Source of the DNA: Saccharopolyspora hordei
Lineage (GTDB): Bacteria > Actinomycetota > Actinomycetes > Mycobacteriales > Pseudonocardiaceae
Assembly: GCF_013410345.1 (NCBI RefSeq)
Contig: NZ_JACCFJ010000001.1
Location: 682,001-746,000, forward strand
Direction: 5' to 3'
Length of the DNA stretch: 64,000 bases
Positions 13,324 through 22,418 of this stretch are shown here, in pieces (the stretch's first letter is position 1; each line of letters opens with the position of its first letter). Below the pieces are notes generated by a model. The model did no database searches and was not told where the DNA came from. It saw only the letters and a program-made list of their open reading frames with translations. The position numbers and the translations under genes are program-made.

Positions 13324-15075
13324 TCAGCGGGACTGCTGCTTGATCCGGGCCGTGAGCTCCTGCACGTGCTCGTAGATGCGGCGCCGCTCGGCCATCTCCT
13401 TGCGGATCTTCTTGTCCGCGTACATCACCGTGGTGTGGTCGCGGCCGCCGAAGTACTGGCCGATCTTGGGCAGCGAGGAGTCGGTGAGCTCCCGGCACAG
13501 GTACATCGCGATCTGCCGGGCCTGGGCCAGCGCCTTGGTCTTGCCCGGGCCGCACAGGTCGTCGATGGTCACGCCGAAGTAGTCCGCGGTCACCGCCATG
13601 ATCGTCGGCGGGGTGATCTCCGGGGTCTGCGAGTCGGGGATGAGGTCGCGCAGCACGATCTCCGCGAGCTGCAGGTCCACCGGCTGCCGGTTCAGCGACG
13701 CGAACGCGGTGACCCGGATCAGCGCGCCCTCCAGCTCGCGGATGTTGCGCTCGATGCGGGAGGCGATGAACTCCAGCACGTCGGCCGGCGCGTTCATCCG
13801 GTCCTGCGCGGCCTTCTTCCGCAGGATGGCGATGCGGGTCTCCAGCTCCGGCGGCTGGATGTCGGTGATCAGGCCCCACTCGAACCGGGTGCGCAGCCGG
13901 TCCTCCAGGGTGCGCAGGCCCTTCGGCGGCCGGTCGGAGGACACCACGATCTGCTTGTTCGAGTTGTGCAGCGTGTTGAAGGTGTGGAAGAACTCCTCCT
14001 GGGTCCCTTCCTTGCCCTCCAGGAACTGGATGTCGTCCACCAGCAGCACGTCGACGTCGCGGTACCGGCGCTGGAACGCCACCTGGCGGTCGTCGCGCAG
14101 CGAGTTGATGAAGTCGTTGGTGAACTCCTCGGTGGAGACGTAGCGCACCCGCATGCCGGGGAACAGCCGCTGCGTGTAGTGCCCGACCGCGTGCAGCAGG
14201 TGGGTCTTGCCGAGCCCGGACTCGCCCCAGATGAACAGCGGGTTGTACGCCCGGGCGGGCGCCTCGGCCGCGGCCACGGCAGCCGCGTGCGCGAACCGGT
14301 TCGAGGAGCCGATGACGAACGTGTCGAAGGTGTACTTCGCGTTCAGCCTGGTCTGCGAGGTCGGCGAGGGGTTCTTCGGCGCGGTGAACGGCTGGCCCTG
14401 CTGCGGCTCGGTCGGCCCGGTGCGGCCGAAGGCCGGCCAGCCCTCGCCGCCGCTCTCCTCCGCGTCGCCGCCGTCCTCGGTCTCCGCCTCGGGCTCCTCG
14501 GCGTCACCGCCGTCAGCCTCCAGCGGCTGCGGGACCTCGCCGCCGGGCCACCGGAACTCGGTGGTCGGGAAGTCGAGCTCGGGCTTGGCCTCGGGCGCGG
14601 CGTGCCGCCCCTCCACGGCGGGGATCGACCCGGTGTGCGCGGTGTTGCCGAAGTCCTCCGGCGAGCGGTAGCTCTCCGCGGCGCCGTAGGCCTCCCGGCC
14701 CAGGCCGGGCCCGGTGTAGTACGGCGGTGGCGCGGGCTGGTCGCCGGTGGAGGCGCGCGGGGTCCACTGGTCGGCGGGAGCCGGAGCGGCGACCGGGCGG
14801 GTCGGTGCGGGGACCGCGGTGTCCACCTTCACCGCCAGCGACACGTCCCGGCCGAGGCGGCGGGACAGGGCGTCGGTGATGGGGTCGCGCAGCGCGCGCT
14901 CGATCGCTTCCTTGGCGAAGTCGCTCGGCGCGGCGAGCAGTGCGGTCCCGTCCAGCAAACCGATCGGCCGGGTGACGCGCATCCAGGCGCGTTGCTGGGG
15001 CGAGAGCGTGCCGGAGGACAGCTCCTGCACCACCTCTCCCCAAACTCGTACGAGATCGGCCTGGTGGTCGGACAC
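13324..15075 (-). CDS. dnaA: Chromosomal replication initiator DnaA
   Basis: 583 residues. Domain I spans about residues 1-80. Domain II (about 85-240) is long, acidic and proline-rich as in other actinomycetes. The AAA+ domain has Walker [10 protein letters not shown] (284-292), Walker [12 protein letters not shown] and the arginine-rich sensor regions. The C-terminal helix-turn-helix carries the DnaA signature [15 protein letters not shown]. It binds DnaA boxes and opens oriC. The ATG is at 15075. A perfect DnaA box 144 bp upstream suggests autoregulation. Confidence 0.99.
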   Translation of the reverse strand: MSDHQADLVRVWGEVVQELSSGTLSPQQRAWMRVTRPIGLLDGTALLAAPSDFAKEAIERALRDPITDALSRRLGRDVSLAVKVDTAVPAPTRPVAAPAPADQWTPRASTGDQPAPPPYYTGPGLGREAYGAAESYRSPEDFGNTAHTGSIPAVEGRHAAPEAKPELDFPTTEFRWPGGEVPQPLEADGGDAEEPEAETEDGGDAEESGGEGWPAFGRTGPTEPQQGQPFTAPKNPSPTSQTRLNAKYTFDTFVIGSSNRFAHAAAVAAAEAPARAYNPLFIWGESGLGKTHLLHAVGHYTQRLFPGMRVRYVSTEEFTNDFINSLRDDRQVAFQRRYRDVDVLLVDDIQFLEGKEGTQEEFFHTFNTLHNSNKQIVVSSDRPPKGLRTLEDRLRTRFEWGLITDIQPPELETRIAILRKKAAQDRMNAPADVLEFIASRIERNIRELEGALIRVTAFASLNRQPVDLQLAEIVLRDLIPDSQTPEITPPTIMAVTADYFGVTIDDLCGPGKTKALAQARQIAMYLCRELTDSSLPKIGQYFGGRDHTTVMYADKKIRKEMAERRRIYEHVQELTARIKQQSR

Positions 15076-15708
15076 CGCCTTGCTCCCCTCCCCTCGCTCG
15101 CGCAGCCCCCGACCGCGGTCCCGGAAGCCTGGCTCCCACAGTGCTCGAGCGCGGCGGTGTCACGGGACGGTGGGGCCGAACTCCGGGGGATCACCTGTCC
15201 GGGAAGATCTCCACAGAGTTGTCCACAACTTGTGTATGAAGGTACGGCAGGCCGCCGCGGTGTTCCCCCCTGGGGCCGTCGTACCGCTGCGATCGAGGTC
15301 AACACGCCCTCACGGCCAGTGCTCCCACCCACGGGCCGCGCATCGCAGAGGGGCACGCTAACAAGGTCGACACGGCGGCGACAAGCTCGTCCCGGCGATG
15401 TCACCAAGATCGGGATGTGGCAGCCTGTCCCCGGGCGGACCACGCCTTCGGCGCCCCCCGAGTGGGTGAGGCGAGCTCGTCCCCACCCCCGGTCGTGCGT
15501 GCTCGGAGGCCACTGCGTACCCTCGTACAGTCCCCCGCTTTCCTGAGCGGGCATGTCGCTGCGCCGAGAGTCCGGCGTTCGTGCGCCGCTCGGTACCGCC
15601 GATCTTCGCACGGGTCGGCGGCCGCGGCTCGGGAAGGAACAGGGACACCGTGACCGAACCGTGGTTCACCGTGGCCATCGGTGCCTGTAGTAACCGGGAG
15701 ATCCGACC
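15076..15708. promoter_or_regulatory. dnaA-rpmH divergent promoter region with a DnaA box
   Basis: There is no credible gene in these 633 bp. A perfect TTGTCCACA lies at 15219-15227, about 145 bp before the dnaA ATG on the minus side. For the plus-strand rpmH operon, -10-like elements TACCCT (15518-15523) and TACAGT (15526-15531) are visible about 180 bp before its start. The exact promoters cannot be assigned from sequence alone. Confidence 0.6.
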
Positions 15709-15852
15709 GTGAGCAAGGGCAAGCGCACCTTCCAGCCGAACAACCGCCGTCGTGCCAGGAAGCACGGCTTCCGGCTGCGCATGCGCACTCGCGCCGGCCG
15801 GGCCATCGTGGCCTCGCGCCGTCGCCGGGGCCGCGCGCGCCTGACTGCCTGA
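15709..15852 (+). CDS. rpmH: 50S ribosomal protein L34
   Basis: 47 residues, very basic: it begins [20 protein letters not shown] and ends [10 protein letters not shown], the universal L34 pattern. It starts with GTG at 15709, with GGGAG at 15696-15700. It is the first gene of the conserved rpmH-rnpA-yidD-yidC-jag-rsmG order reading away from the origin. Confidence 0.97.
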   Translation: MSKGKRTFQPNNRRRARKHGFRLRMRTRAGRAIVASRRRRGRARLTA

Positions 15853-15864
15853 TCGCGTCCGGCC

Positions 15865-16302
15865 GTGCTTCCCGCGGCAGCCCGGCTGACCAAGAGCCAG
15901 GAGTTCAGCTTGGTGGTCCGTCGTGGCCGCCGGTCCGGCCGTTCGCGCCTGGTGGTCCACGTGCTGCGACCGGACCAGGCAGCCGGCCGGCACCGCGACG
16001 AGGCCGTACCGGAAGACGTGGCGAATACGGCACCCACCCGGGAACCGACTGGATCGACCCGGGTGGGTTTTGTCGTGAGCAAGGCCGTCGGCACCGCGGT
16101 GGTCCGGCACCGGGTGACACGCCGGCTGCGCCACCTCGTGCGCGACCGCCTGCCTGCGCTGCCCGCTGGCACACTGGTGGTGGTCCGGGCCCTCCCCGCG
16201 GCGGCTGACGCGTCCAGCCGCGAACTCGGCGCGGACTTGGACGCGGCGTTCCGCAAGCTCCGCGTCCTGCCCCCGAACGGTCCGGCGACGGGTTCCAGGT
16301 GA
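15865..16302 (+). CDS. rnpA: Ribonuclease P protein component
   Basis: 145 residues, starting with GTG at 15865, 12 bp after rpmH. It has [20 protein letters not shown] at the N-terminus, and the RNase P protein signature region [20 protein letters not shown], where the usual RNR motif reads RHR. A 25-residue polar insert (about [16 protein letters not shown]) precedes this core and lengthens it relative to E. coli. It is the protein subunit assisting RNA-catalysed 5' maturation of tRNA. Confidence 0.95.
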   Translation: MLPAAARLTKSQEFSLVVRRGRRSGRSRLVVHVLRPDQAAGRHRDEAVPEDVANTAPTREPTGSTRVGFVVSKAVGTAVVRHRVTRRLRHLVRDRLPALPAGTLVVVRALPAAADASSRELGADLDAAFRKLRVLPPNGPATGSR

Positions 16303-16634
16303 TGGCTGAGGACCAGCAGCACGGTGAACGGCTCCGCGCGCCCGCTCGGCGCCCGAGCCCGTTCGCCTGGGTGCTGCTCGGTCCGGTGCACGCCTACCGC
16401 AAGGTGGTCTCGCCGCTGCTCCCCCCGATGTGCCGCTTCCACCCGAGTTGCAGCGCGTACGCGGTGGAGGCGCTGACCACGCACGGCCTGGTCCGCGGCG
16501 GCTGGCTCACCCTGCGCAGGCTGCTGCGGTGCGGCCCCTGGCACCCTGGGGGGATCGACCCGGTGCCGCCACCCCGTGCCCGCGCTGCGGCGCGCACCCC
16601 TGCCCGAGCACCCGAGAAACCTGCCGAGGAGTAG
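16302..16634 (+). CDS. yidD: Membrane protein insertion efficiency factor YidD
   Basis: 110 residues from the ATG at 16302, which overlaps the rnpA stop (TGATG); a GTG three bases earlier is the alternative start. It has the family core [24 protein letters not shown] and [19 protein letters not shown], with the conserved cysteines. It is a small membrane-associated protein that aids YidC-dependent insertion. It is followed 5 bp later by yidC. The Ala/Pro/Arg-rich tail is not conserved. Confidence 0.95.
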   Translation: MAEDQQHGERLRAPARRPSPFAWVLLGPVHAYRKVVSPLLPPMCRFHPSCSAYAVEALTTHGLVRGGWLTLRRLLRCGPWHPGGIDPVPPPRARAAARTPARAPEKPAEE

Positions 16635-16639
16635 CCCGC

Positions 16640-17584
16640 GTGCTGGACTTCATCTACTACCCGGTGTCGGCCATCCTGTGGTTCTGGCACGAGGTGTTCG
16701 GATTCGTGCTCGACCCGGCCAGCGGCTACGCCTGGGCGCTGTCGGTCGTCTTCCTCGTCTTCACCCTGCGCGCGCTGCTGTTCAAGCCGTTCGTGCACCA
16801 GGTGCGGTCGATGAAGAAGATGCAGGAGTTCGCGCCGGTCATCCGCGACCTGCAGGCCAAGTACGGCGACGACCGGCAGAAGCTCGCGATGGAGATGCAG
16901 AAGCTCCAGGCCGAGCAGGGCTTCAACCCGCTCAGCGGCTGCCTGCCGGTCCTGGTGCAGGTGCCGGTGTTCATCGGCCTGTTCCACGTGCTCAACGGGT
17001 TCAAGCCGGGGGCGCCGTCGAACTTCGTCTTCGACGCGCACGACGTGGAGTCCTTCGTCGCCGCGGACTTCTTCGGCGCCAAGCTGTCCAACACGATCAG
17101 CCAGTCCCCCGAGGTGCTCGCGGCCTTCGGCACCGACCGCGCCGACATGATGCTGGTGGGCGTGCCGCTGATGATCCTCGCCGCGATCGCCACGCACTTC
17201 ACCGCGCGCCACTCCGTGCAGCGGCAGACGGCGGACGCGGCGAGCCAGCCGCAGGCGGCCGTGATGAACCGGATGGTGCTGTGGGTGTTCCCGATGTTCG
17301 CCATCATCGGTGGCCCGTTCCTGCCGCTGGCGATCCTCGTCTACTGGCTGGCCAACAACATCTGGACGCTGGGCCAGCAGCGCGTGGTGTACCGCAAGAT
17401 CGACCGTGAGGAGGCTGCGCGAGCCAGCGCGCCCGCGGTCGTCGAGTCCACCGTCGTCGACAACGGCCCCGCGCAGGCCCCGGCGACGGACGCCGACACC
17501 ACCCAGCAGGACCAACCCGGTGAGATCCCCGGGGTGATCGATGACCGTTCTCGCGACACGGACAAGCCGGGCGAGTCCCGGTGA
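16640..17584 (+). CDS. yidC: Membrane protein insertase YidC (Oxa1 family)
   Basis: 314 residues starting with GTG at 16640 (LDFIYYPVSAILWFWHEVFG), preceded by GAGGAG at 16625-16630. It has five membrane segments of the Oxa1 core, including LSVVFLVFTLRALLFKPFVH with the conserved arginine in the groove, a coiled cytoplasmic loop (QVRSMKKMQEFAPVIRDLQA), GCLPVLVQVPVFIGLFHVL and FLPLAILVYWLANNIWTLGQ. The C-terminal tail is polar and acidic. It inserts proteins into the cytoplasmic membrane alone or with SecYEG. As in other Gram-positives, there is no large periplasmic domain. Confidence 0.97.
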   Translation: MLDFIYYPVSAILWFWHEVFGFVLDPASGYAWALSVVFLVFTLRALLFKPFVHQVRSMKKMQEFAPVIRDLQAKYGDDRQKLAMEMQKLQAEQGFNPLSGCLPVLVQVPVFIGLFHVLNGFKPGAPSNFVFDAHDVESFVAADFFGAKLSNTISQSPEVLAAFGTDRADMMLVGVPLMILAAIATHFTARHSVQRQTADAASQPQAAVMNRMVLWVFPMFAIIGGPFLPLAILVYWLANNIWTLGQQRVVYRKIDREEAARASAPAVVESTVVDNGPAQAPATDADTTQQDQPGEIPGVIDDRSRDTDKPGESR

Positions 17585-17616
17585 GTGCGGCGCGAGCCCT
17601 GGAGAGGAGACACCCA

Positions 17617-18153
17617 GTGTCCGAAACCGTGCAGGAGTCGAGCCCGGCGACGCCCGAAACCGACGCTGCCGAGACGTCCTCGAGCACCGAGTCCCTGCTG
17701 GTGCAGGAGGGCGACATCGCGGGTGACTACTTGGAGCGGCTGCTCGACCTGCTGGACTACGACGGGGACATCGACCTCGACGTGGAGGCCGGTCGCGCGG
17801 TGGTGAGCATCGACGGCGGCGACGACCTGGAGAAGCTCGTCGGCAACCGCGGCCAGGTGCTGGAGGCGCTGCAGGAGCTCACCCGCCTCGCGGTGCAGCA
17901 GGAGACCGGTGTGCGCAGCCGGCTGATGCTGGACGTGGCCGGCTGGCGCGCGGGCCGCCGCCGGGAGCTCACCGAGCTCGGCCACGCCACCGCCGAGGAG
18001 GTCCTCAAGACCGGCAAGGAGGCGCGCCTGCGCCCGATGACCCCGTTCGAGCGGAAGATCATCCACGACGCGGTCGCCAAGGTCGACGGCGTGCACAGCG
18101 AGAGCGAGGGCGAGGAGCCCAACCGCAAGGTCGTCGTCTTCCTCACGAGCTGA
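17617..18153 (+). CDS. jag: Jag/KhpB RNA-binding protein (KH and R3H domains)
   Basis: 178 residues from the GTG at 17617, 6 nt after GGAGAGGAGA; a GTG at 17581 overlapping the yidC stop would add 12 residues but lacks such a site. The N-terminus is acidic and disordered. The KH domain has the nucleic-acid loop GNRGQVLEAL, and the R3H domain is RPMTPFERKIIHDAVAKVDG. It belongs to the SpoIIIJ-associated family, a small RNA-binding protein linked to cell-wall and division control in Gram-positives. A strong terminator follows. Confidence 0.95.
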   Translation: MSETVQESSPATPETDAAETSSSTESLLVQEGDIAGDYLERLLDLLDYDGDIDLDVEAGRAVVSIDGGDDLEKLVGNRGQVLEALQELTRLAVQQETGVRSRLMLDVAGWRAGRRRELTELGHATAEEVLKTGKEARLRPMTPFERKIIHDAVAKVDGVHSESEGEEPNRKVVVFLTS

Positions 18154-18206
18154 CCGGCCGCGACCGCTCGGCAGGCTCCTCGAGCGGTCCGCGACGCGCC
18201 GAGTCC

Positions 18207-18239
18207 GAAGCCCCCGCCCCACCACGGGACGGGGGCTTC
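18207..18239 (+). terminator. Intrinsic terminator after jag
   Basis: A perfect 10-bp stem, GAAGCCCCCG (18207-18216) with CGGGGGCTTC (18230-18239), plus an inner CCC/GGG pairing. It closes the rpmH-jag operon and leaves rsmG-parA-parB as a separate unit. Confidence 0.85.
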
Positions 18240-18263
18240 GTCGTGCCTGGAGCGCGCTCGGCT

Positions 18264-18279
18264 CGTTTCACGTGGAACC
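18264..18279. promoter_or_regulatory. parS: parS centromere site 1
   Basis: CGTTTCACGTGGAACC: the parS core GTTTCACGTGAAAC with one substitution in the right arm. It lies between jag and rsmG. Confidence 0.85.
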
Positions 18280-18491
18280 ACGGCGAGCACTCGATTTCGT
18301 CACCGTGACGTTAGTCGTCCATGTGACTGGATGCGGCTGTGCAGCCGCGTCTGGGCCCCACTTCCCCACCGACCGGTTCGGGGCCGTCTGGCGGGGTCGC
18401 CCGAACAGCCGGAGAGACCCCCTCGAACGCGCCGGAAGGGGTTCGTGGTGGTTGCGGAGCGTTGTCCGGCAGGCTTGGTCAGAGATTCCTT

Positions 18492-18507
18492 GGTTCCACG
18501 TGAAACA
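18492..18507. promoter_or_regulatory. parS: parS centromere site 2
   Basis: GGTTCCACGTGAAACA, one change from the core palindrome, 16 bp before the rsmG start codon. Confidence 0.9.
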
Positions 18508-18522
18508 TCGGGGTGAAATGCT

Positions 18523-19215
18523 GTGACCGAGCCTGCCGCGGCGCGGGTCGTGTTCGGTGACCGGTTGGACCTGGCTGTGCGGTTCCACGACCTGCTCGCA
18601 GAGCACGGGATCCGCCGCGGACTCATCGGTCCGCGCGAACTGGACCGTCTCTGGGAACGACATCTGCTGAACTCTGCGGTGATTGCGGAGTTGCTCCCAC
18701 CGCAGAGCCGGGTGGTGGACGTAGGCTCTGGGGCGGGGTTGCCGGGCATCCCGTTGGCGATCGCCCGCCCGGACCTCACCCTGACCCTGTTGGAGCCGAT
18801 GGCCCGACGGGTGGCGTGGTTGCAGGAAGTCATCGCCGAGCTGGAGCTCACCGTCGAGGTGGTGCGCGGACGTGCCGAGGAGGGTCCGGTGCGCGAACGA
18901 CTGGCCGATCAGGACGTCGTGACCGCGCGCGCCGTCGCTCCCATGGAACGGCTCGCGAAGTGGTGCCTCCCCTTGCTGCGCCAGGGCGGTCGGCTGCTCG
19001 CCATGAAGGGCGAGAGCGCGGCGGAGGAACTGGAGCGGGATGCGGCCGCGATCGCTGCGGCCGGTGGCGGTCGTGGCGAAGTGGTGTCGTGCGGCGTCGG
19101 TGCGCTCGACGTGCCGACGACCGTCGTCGTGGTGGAACGGGTCGCGGCGACCCGAAGTGCGTCCGGTCGGCGTCGTGACGGTGCACGTCGAACGAGAAAG
19201 GATCGTGGACGGTGA
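18523..19215 (+). CDS. rsmG: 16S rRNA (guanine-N7) methyltransferase RsmG
   Basis: 230 residues starting with GTG at 18523. The SAM-binding motif is [20 protein letters not shown], followed by [17 protein letters not shown], and the downstream motif is [20 protein letters not shown]. The enzyme methylates N7 of a guanine in the 530 loop of 16S rRNA. Loss in actinomycetes gives low-level streptomycin resistance (family knowledge). The C-terminus is basic and disordered. It overlaps the parA start by 4 nt (GTGA), so the three genes form one operon. Confidence 0.96.
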   Translation: MTEPAAARVVFGDRLDLAVRFHDLLAEHGIRRGLIGPRELDRLWERHLLNSAVIAELLPPQSRVVDVGSGAGLPGIPLAIARPDLTLTLLEPMARRVAWLQEVIAELELTVEVVRGRAEEGPVRERLADQDVVTARAVAPMERLAKWCLPLLRQGGRLLAMKGESAAEELERDAAAIAAAGGGRGEVVSCGVGALDVPTTVVVVERVAATRSASGRRRDGARRTRKDRGR

Positions 19216-20213
19216 ATCCGGAGTCAAACGGAGCGGGTCGTGTTTCACGTGAAACGAGGGGCCAAGCAGTCGGTGGCATGCGCTTCCCCTCCGGGCCGAC
19301 GAGCGGTGATCCCGCGATGAGCTTCGGGAAGGACGACATCGGCTGGACTCCGATCATGGAAGAGGCCCAGCGGGCGACGCGGGTGCTGCACCCGGAGACG
19401 CTGGAGCTGCCCCGCCCCACCCGTCGGCGCATCATCACCGTGGCGAACCAGAAGGGCGGCGTCGGCAAGACGACGAGCACGGTGAACCTCGCCGCCGGGC
19501 TCGCGCTGCACGGGCTCAACGTGCTCGTGATCGACCTCGACCCGCAGGGCAACGCGAGCACCGCGCTCGGCGTCGAGCACCGTTCCGGCACCCCGTCGGT
19601 GTACGAGGTGCTGCTCGGCGAGATCAGCATCGCGGACGCGGCGGCGCAGAGCACCCAGTCGAACAACCTCTGGTGCGTGCCGGCCACCATCGACCTGGCG
19701 GGCTCGGAGATCGAGCTCGTCACCATGGTGGCCCGGGAGGGGCGGCTGAAGGAGGCGCTGAACTCCGAGGCGGTCAACCAGATCAACCCGGACTACGTCT
19801 TCATCGACTGCCCGCCGTCGCTCGGCCTGCTCACGGTGAACGCGTTGGTGGCCGCGCACGAGGTCCTGATCCCGATCCAGTGCGAGTACTACGCGCTCGA
19901 GGGGCTCGGCCAGCTGCTCCGCAACATCGAGCTGGTGCAGTCGCACCTGAACCCGTCGCTGTGGGTGTCGACCATCCTGCTCACCATGTACGACGGGCGC
20001 ACCAAGCTGGCCGACCAGGTGACCGCCGAGGTGCGCGGTCACTTCGGCGACCTGGCGCTGCGGACCGTGATCCCCCGCAGCGTGAAGATCTCGGAGGCGC
20101 CGGGCTTCGGCCAGACGGTGCTGACCTACGACCCGGGCTCGCGCGGTTCGATGAGCTACCTGGACGCGGCGCGGGAGATCGCTGAACGGGGTGTCGAGAG
20201 GACGACGGCATGA
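19212..20213 (+). CDS. parA: Chromosome partitioning ATPase ParA (Soj)
   Basis: 333 residues from the GTG at 19212 overlapping the rsmG stop. Internal starts exist (ATG at 19278 and 19317), so the N-terminus is uncertain. The deviant Walker A is [18 protein letters not shown], followed by [17 protein letters not shown] and [19 protein letters not shown]. It forms ATP-dependent dimers on DNA that move ParB-bound origins. A full parS site lies within the first 15 codons and encodes VSRET. Confidence 0.97.
   Translation: MNPESNGAGRVSRETRGQAVGGMRFPSGPTSGDPAMSFGKDDIGWTPIMEEAQRATRVLHPETLELPRPTRRRIITVANQKGGVGKTTSTVNLAAGLALHGLNVLVIDLDPQGNASTALGVEHRSGTPSVYEVLLGEISIADAAAQSTQSNNLWCVPATIDLAGSEIELVTMVAREGRLKEALNSEAVNQINPDYVFIDCPPSLGLLTVNALVAAHEVLIPIQCEYYALEGLGQLLRNIELVQSHLNPSLWVSTILLTMYDGRTKLADQVTAEVRGHFGDLALRTVIPRSVKISEAPGFGQTVLTYDPGSRGSMSYLDAAREIAERGVERTTA
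19241..19256. promoter_or_regulatory. parS: parS centromere site 3 (inside parA)
   Basis: TGTTTCACGTGAAACG, one base from the 16-bp consensus, inside the 5' coding end of parA. Confidence 0.95.
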
Positions 20214-21205
20214 GCGAACGCAAGGGCGGTTTGGGACGCGGCATCGCCGCGTTGATCCCCAGCGGTCCCCCGGCCGGTGCGGACGGTGCGGCGCTGCGCG
20301 GCACCGCCGTGCGCGGTCGTCCGGCCTTCGAGCGGCCGGAGCCGCCCACTCCCGAGGTTTCACGTGAAACCAGCGGCGGCGAGGTCGCCGGGGCGGTCTA
20401 CCGCGAGATCGCGATCTCCGCGATCACGCCGAACCCGAAGCAGCCGCGGCAGGTCTTCGACGAAGAGGCGCTGAACGAGCTGACGCACTCCATCCGCGAG
20501 TTCGGCCTCATGCAGCCGATCGTGGTGCGCGAGCTGGAGCGCGACCGGTTCGAGCTCATCATGGGCGAGCGCCGGTGGCGGGCCTCGCAGCAGGCCGGGC
20601 TGGAGTTCATCCCGGCGATCGTCCGCACGACGTCGGACGACGCGATGCTGCGCGACGCCCTGCTGGAGAACATCCACCGCGTCCAGCTCAACCCGTTGGA
20701 GGAGGCGGCGGCCTACCAGCAGCTGCTGGACGAGTTCGGCGTGACGCACGACCAGCTGGCGGACCGCATCGGGCGCAGCCGCCCGGTCATCACCAACACC
20801 ATCCGGCTGCTCAAGCTGCCGCTCGAGGTGCAGCGGCGGGTGGCCGCCGGGGTGCTCTCGGCCGGCCACGCCCGCGCCCTGCTGAGCCTGGACGACGTGG
20901 ACAAGCAGGAGGAGCTGGCGAAGCGGATCGTCGCCGAGGGCCTCTCCGTGCGGGCGACCGAGGAGCAGGTGACCCTCGCCAAGCGGGAGGCGCCGAAGAA
21001 GAAGACGGAGGCGAAGAAGCCGATCCAGGCCCCCGGCTTCGACCGGCTCGCCGAGCGGCTGTCCGACCACCTGGACACCCGGGTCAAGGTCGACCGCGGT
21101 CGCCGGAAGGGCAAGATCGTCGTGGAGTACGGGTCGGTGGACGACCTCGAGCGCATCGCAGAGTTGATCTTGGGCGAGAAGGCCCACGGGATCCGCGAGG
21201 AATGA
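20210..21205 (+). CDS. parB: Chromosome partitioning protein ParB (CTPase clamp)
   Basis: 331 residues, with a 4-nt overlap with parA (ATGA). The N-terminal ParA-activating basic segment is [15 protein letters not shown]. The ParB/Srx CTP-binding domain has the motif [13 protein letters not shown] and [14 protein letters not shown], followed by the helix-turn-helix that reads parS ([20 protein letters not shown]). The C-terminal dimerisation domain is [20 protein letters not shown]. It loads at parS and spreads as a CTP-dependent clamp. The linker VSRETSGG is encoded by a parS site. Confidence 0.97.
   Translation: MSERKGGLGRGIAALIPSGPPAGADGAALRGTAVRGRPAFERPEPPTPEVSRETSGGEVAGAVYREIAISAITPNPKQPRQVFDEEALNELTHSIREFGLMQPIVVRELERDRFELIMGERRWRASQQAGLEFIPAIVRTTSDDAMLRDALLENIHRVQLNPLEEAAAYQQLLDEFGVTHDQLADRIGRSRPVITNTIRLLKLPLEVQRRVAAGVLSAGHARALLSLDDVDKQEELAKRIVAEGLSVRATEEQVTLAKREAPKKKTEAKKPIQAPGFDRLAERLSDHLDTRVKVDRGRRKGKIVVEYGSVDDLERIAELILGEKAHGIREE
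20356..20371. promoter_or_regulatory. parS: parS centromere site 4 (inside parB)
   Basis: GGTTTCACGTGAAACC, a perfect 16-bp palindrome within the parB coding sequence. Confidence 0.95.
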
Positions 21206-21315
21206 CATCAGGGCCTTTCGTCACGGTGACGATGGCCGGTCGTGAGCGCGAAGACCGGCTCCAGGCGGCTTCCGCACTCACGACCGCAGGGGTCTGGCGC
21301 GCCGAGCCGGGCCCC

Positions 21316-21331
21316 TGTTTCACGTGAAACA
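21316..21331. promoter_or_regulatory. parS: parS centromere site 5 (exact consensus)
   Basis: TGTTTCACGTGAAACA, identical to the consensus, in the gap between the convergent parB and ddl-like genes. Confidence 0.98.
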
Positions 21332-21336
21332 GGAGA

Positions 21337-21362
21337 GCCGGCCTCCCGTGCGGGAGACCGGC
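21337..21362. terminator. Bidirectional terminator between parB and the ddl-like gene
   Basis: The stem GCCGG-c-CTCCCG pairs with CGGGAG-a-CCGGC (one internal mismatch, 2-nt loop). It lies between two convergent genes and is itself flanked by two parS sites. Confidence 0.75.
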
Positions 21363-21365
21363 CCT

Positions 21366-21381
21366 GGTTCCACGTGGAACA
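21366..21381. promoter_or_regulatory. parS: parS centromere site 6
   Basis: GGTTCCACGTGGAACA, a palindromic variant with a C/G change in both arms, ending one base before the ddl-like stop codon. Confidence 0.85.
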
Positions 21382-22332
21382 TCACCGCGCGCGGGAGATC
21401 GCCCGCTCGACGAGCCCGGCGAAGACCTCCCCCAGCGACCGGTCCGCGGCCTCGACCGCCATCGGCAGCAGCGAGGTCTCGGTCAGCCCGGGCGAGACGT
21501 TCACCTCCAGGAAGTGCGGCGTCCCGTGCCGGTCGACGATCGCGTCGGTCCTCGACACGTCGCGCAAGCCGAGCAGGCGGTGCGCCGCGATCGCCAGCTC
21601 CCCCGCCGCGGCCGCCGCCTCCGCCGGGATCTCGGCGGGCGTGCGGTAGCTGGTGAGCCCGGCGGTGTAGCGGGCGGTGTAGTCGTAGACGCCGTCGGCC
21701 GGCTCGATCTGGACCGCGGGCAGCGCCTCGGGTCCGTCCGGGCCGTCGATGACGGTGATCGCCACCTCGGTCCCCTCGACGAACTGCTCCACGAGCACGG
21801 TGTCGCCGTACGACAGCGCGCCCACCATCGCCGAGGGCAGCTCCGCGGCGTCGCGCACCACGCGCGCCCCCAGGGCTGAGCCACCCTGGTCCGGCTTGAG
21901 CATCAGCGGCAACCCGAGCTTGGCCACCAGCGCGTCGAGCACCGCCTGGGCGCCCAGCTCGCGGAAGGTCGCGTGCGGCAGCGCCACCCAGTCCGGGGTG
22001 GCCAGCCCGGCGCGGGCCAGCTCCGCCTTCGCGGTCGGCTTGTCCCACGCCCGGCGGCACGCGTGCGGGCCGGTGCCGACGAACGGGACGCCGAGCATCT
22101 CCAGCACGGCCTGCACCGCGCCGTTCTCGCCCTCGCCGCCGTGCAGCGCGACCACGACCGCGTCGGGGCGCTCCTGCTCGATGCGGGTCAGCAGCCGCGC
22201 GTCGGCGTCCCACTCCGCCACGGTCATGCCGACCGAGCGCAGCGCCGCCGACAGCCGGCGCCCGGAGCGCAGCGACACCTCGCGCTCGTGCGAAAGCCCA
22301 CCTGCGAGCACGGCGACCCAGCGATCAGACAC
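21382..22332 (-). CDS. D-alanine--D-alanine ligase-like ATP-grasp protein
   Basis: 316 residues from the GTG at 22332 (SDRWVAVLAGGLSHEREVSL). It has an ATP-grasp fold: the N-terminal GGLSHEREVSLRSG loop, ALHGGEGENGAVQ, KPDQGGSALGARVV, the metal-binding FLEVNVSPGLTETSLLPMA, and YDYTARYTAGL at the omega-loop position. It would join two D-alanines (or a related pair) for peptidoglycan. This short ddl-like protein beside parB is common in actinobacteria, which usually carry a second, longer ddl elsewhere; whether this one is the main ligase is unknown. Confidence 0.88.
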   Translation of the reverse strand: MSDRWVAVLAGGLSHEREVSLRSGRRLSAALRSVGMTVAEWDADARLLTRIEQERPDAVVVALHGGEGENGAVQAVLEMLGVPFVGTGPHACRRAWDKPTAKAELARAGLATPDWVALPHATFRELGAQAVLDALVAKLGLPLMLKPDQGGSALGARVVRDAAELPSAMVGALSYGDTVLVEQFVEGTEVAITVIDGPDGPEALPAVQIEPADGVYDYTARYTAGLTSYRTPAEIPAEAAAAAGELAIAAHRLLGLRDVSRTDAIVDRHGTPHFLEVNVSPGLTETSLLPMAVEAADRSLGEVFAGLVERAISRAR

Positions 22333-22357
22333 TCCACAACACCCCTGGAAAGTACGA

Positions 22358-22394
22358 GTCCACTGTGCAACGGCGAGCACCGTGCACAGTGGAC
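22358..22394. promoter_or_regulatory. 12-bp perfect inverted repeat upstream of the ddl-like gene
   Basis: The arms GTCCACTGTGCA (22358-22369) and TGCACAGTGGAC (22383-22394) are perfect, with a 13-nt loop. It lies between the aminotransferase stop and the ddl-like start, both on the minus strand. It could terminate the aminotransferase transcript or be an operator for ddl. A TACTTT -10-like element follows at 22348-22353, which favours a regulatory role. Confidence 0.6.
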
Positions 22395-22418
22395 CTCTGC
22401 GGCAGGACTCGAAGAACC

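Noticed and set aside
12291-13343. Several overlapping open frames across the dnaA-dnaN gap
   Set aside because: All are Arg/Pro/Gly-rich shadows in an origin region packed with DnaA boxes; none has a start signal or family features.
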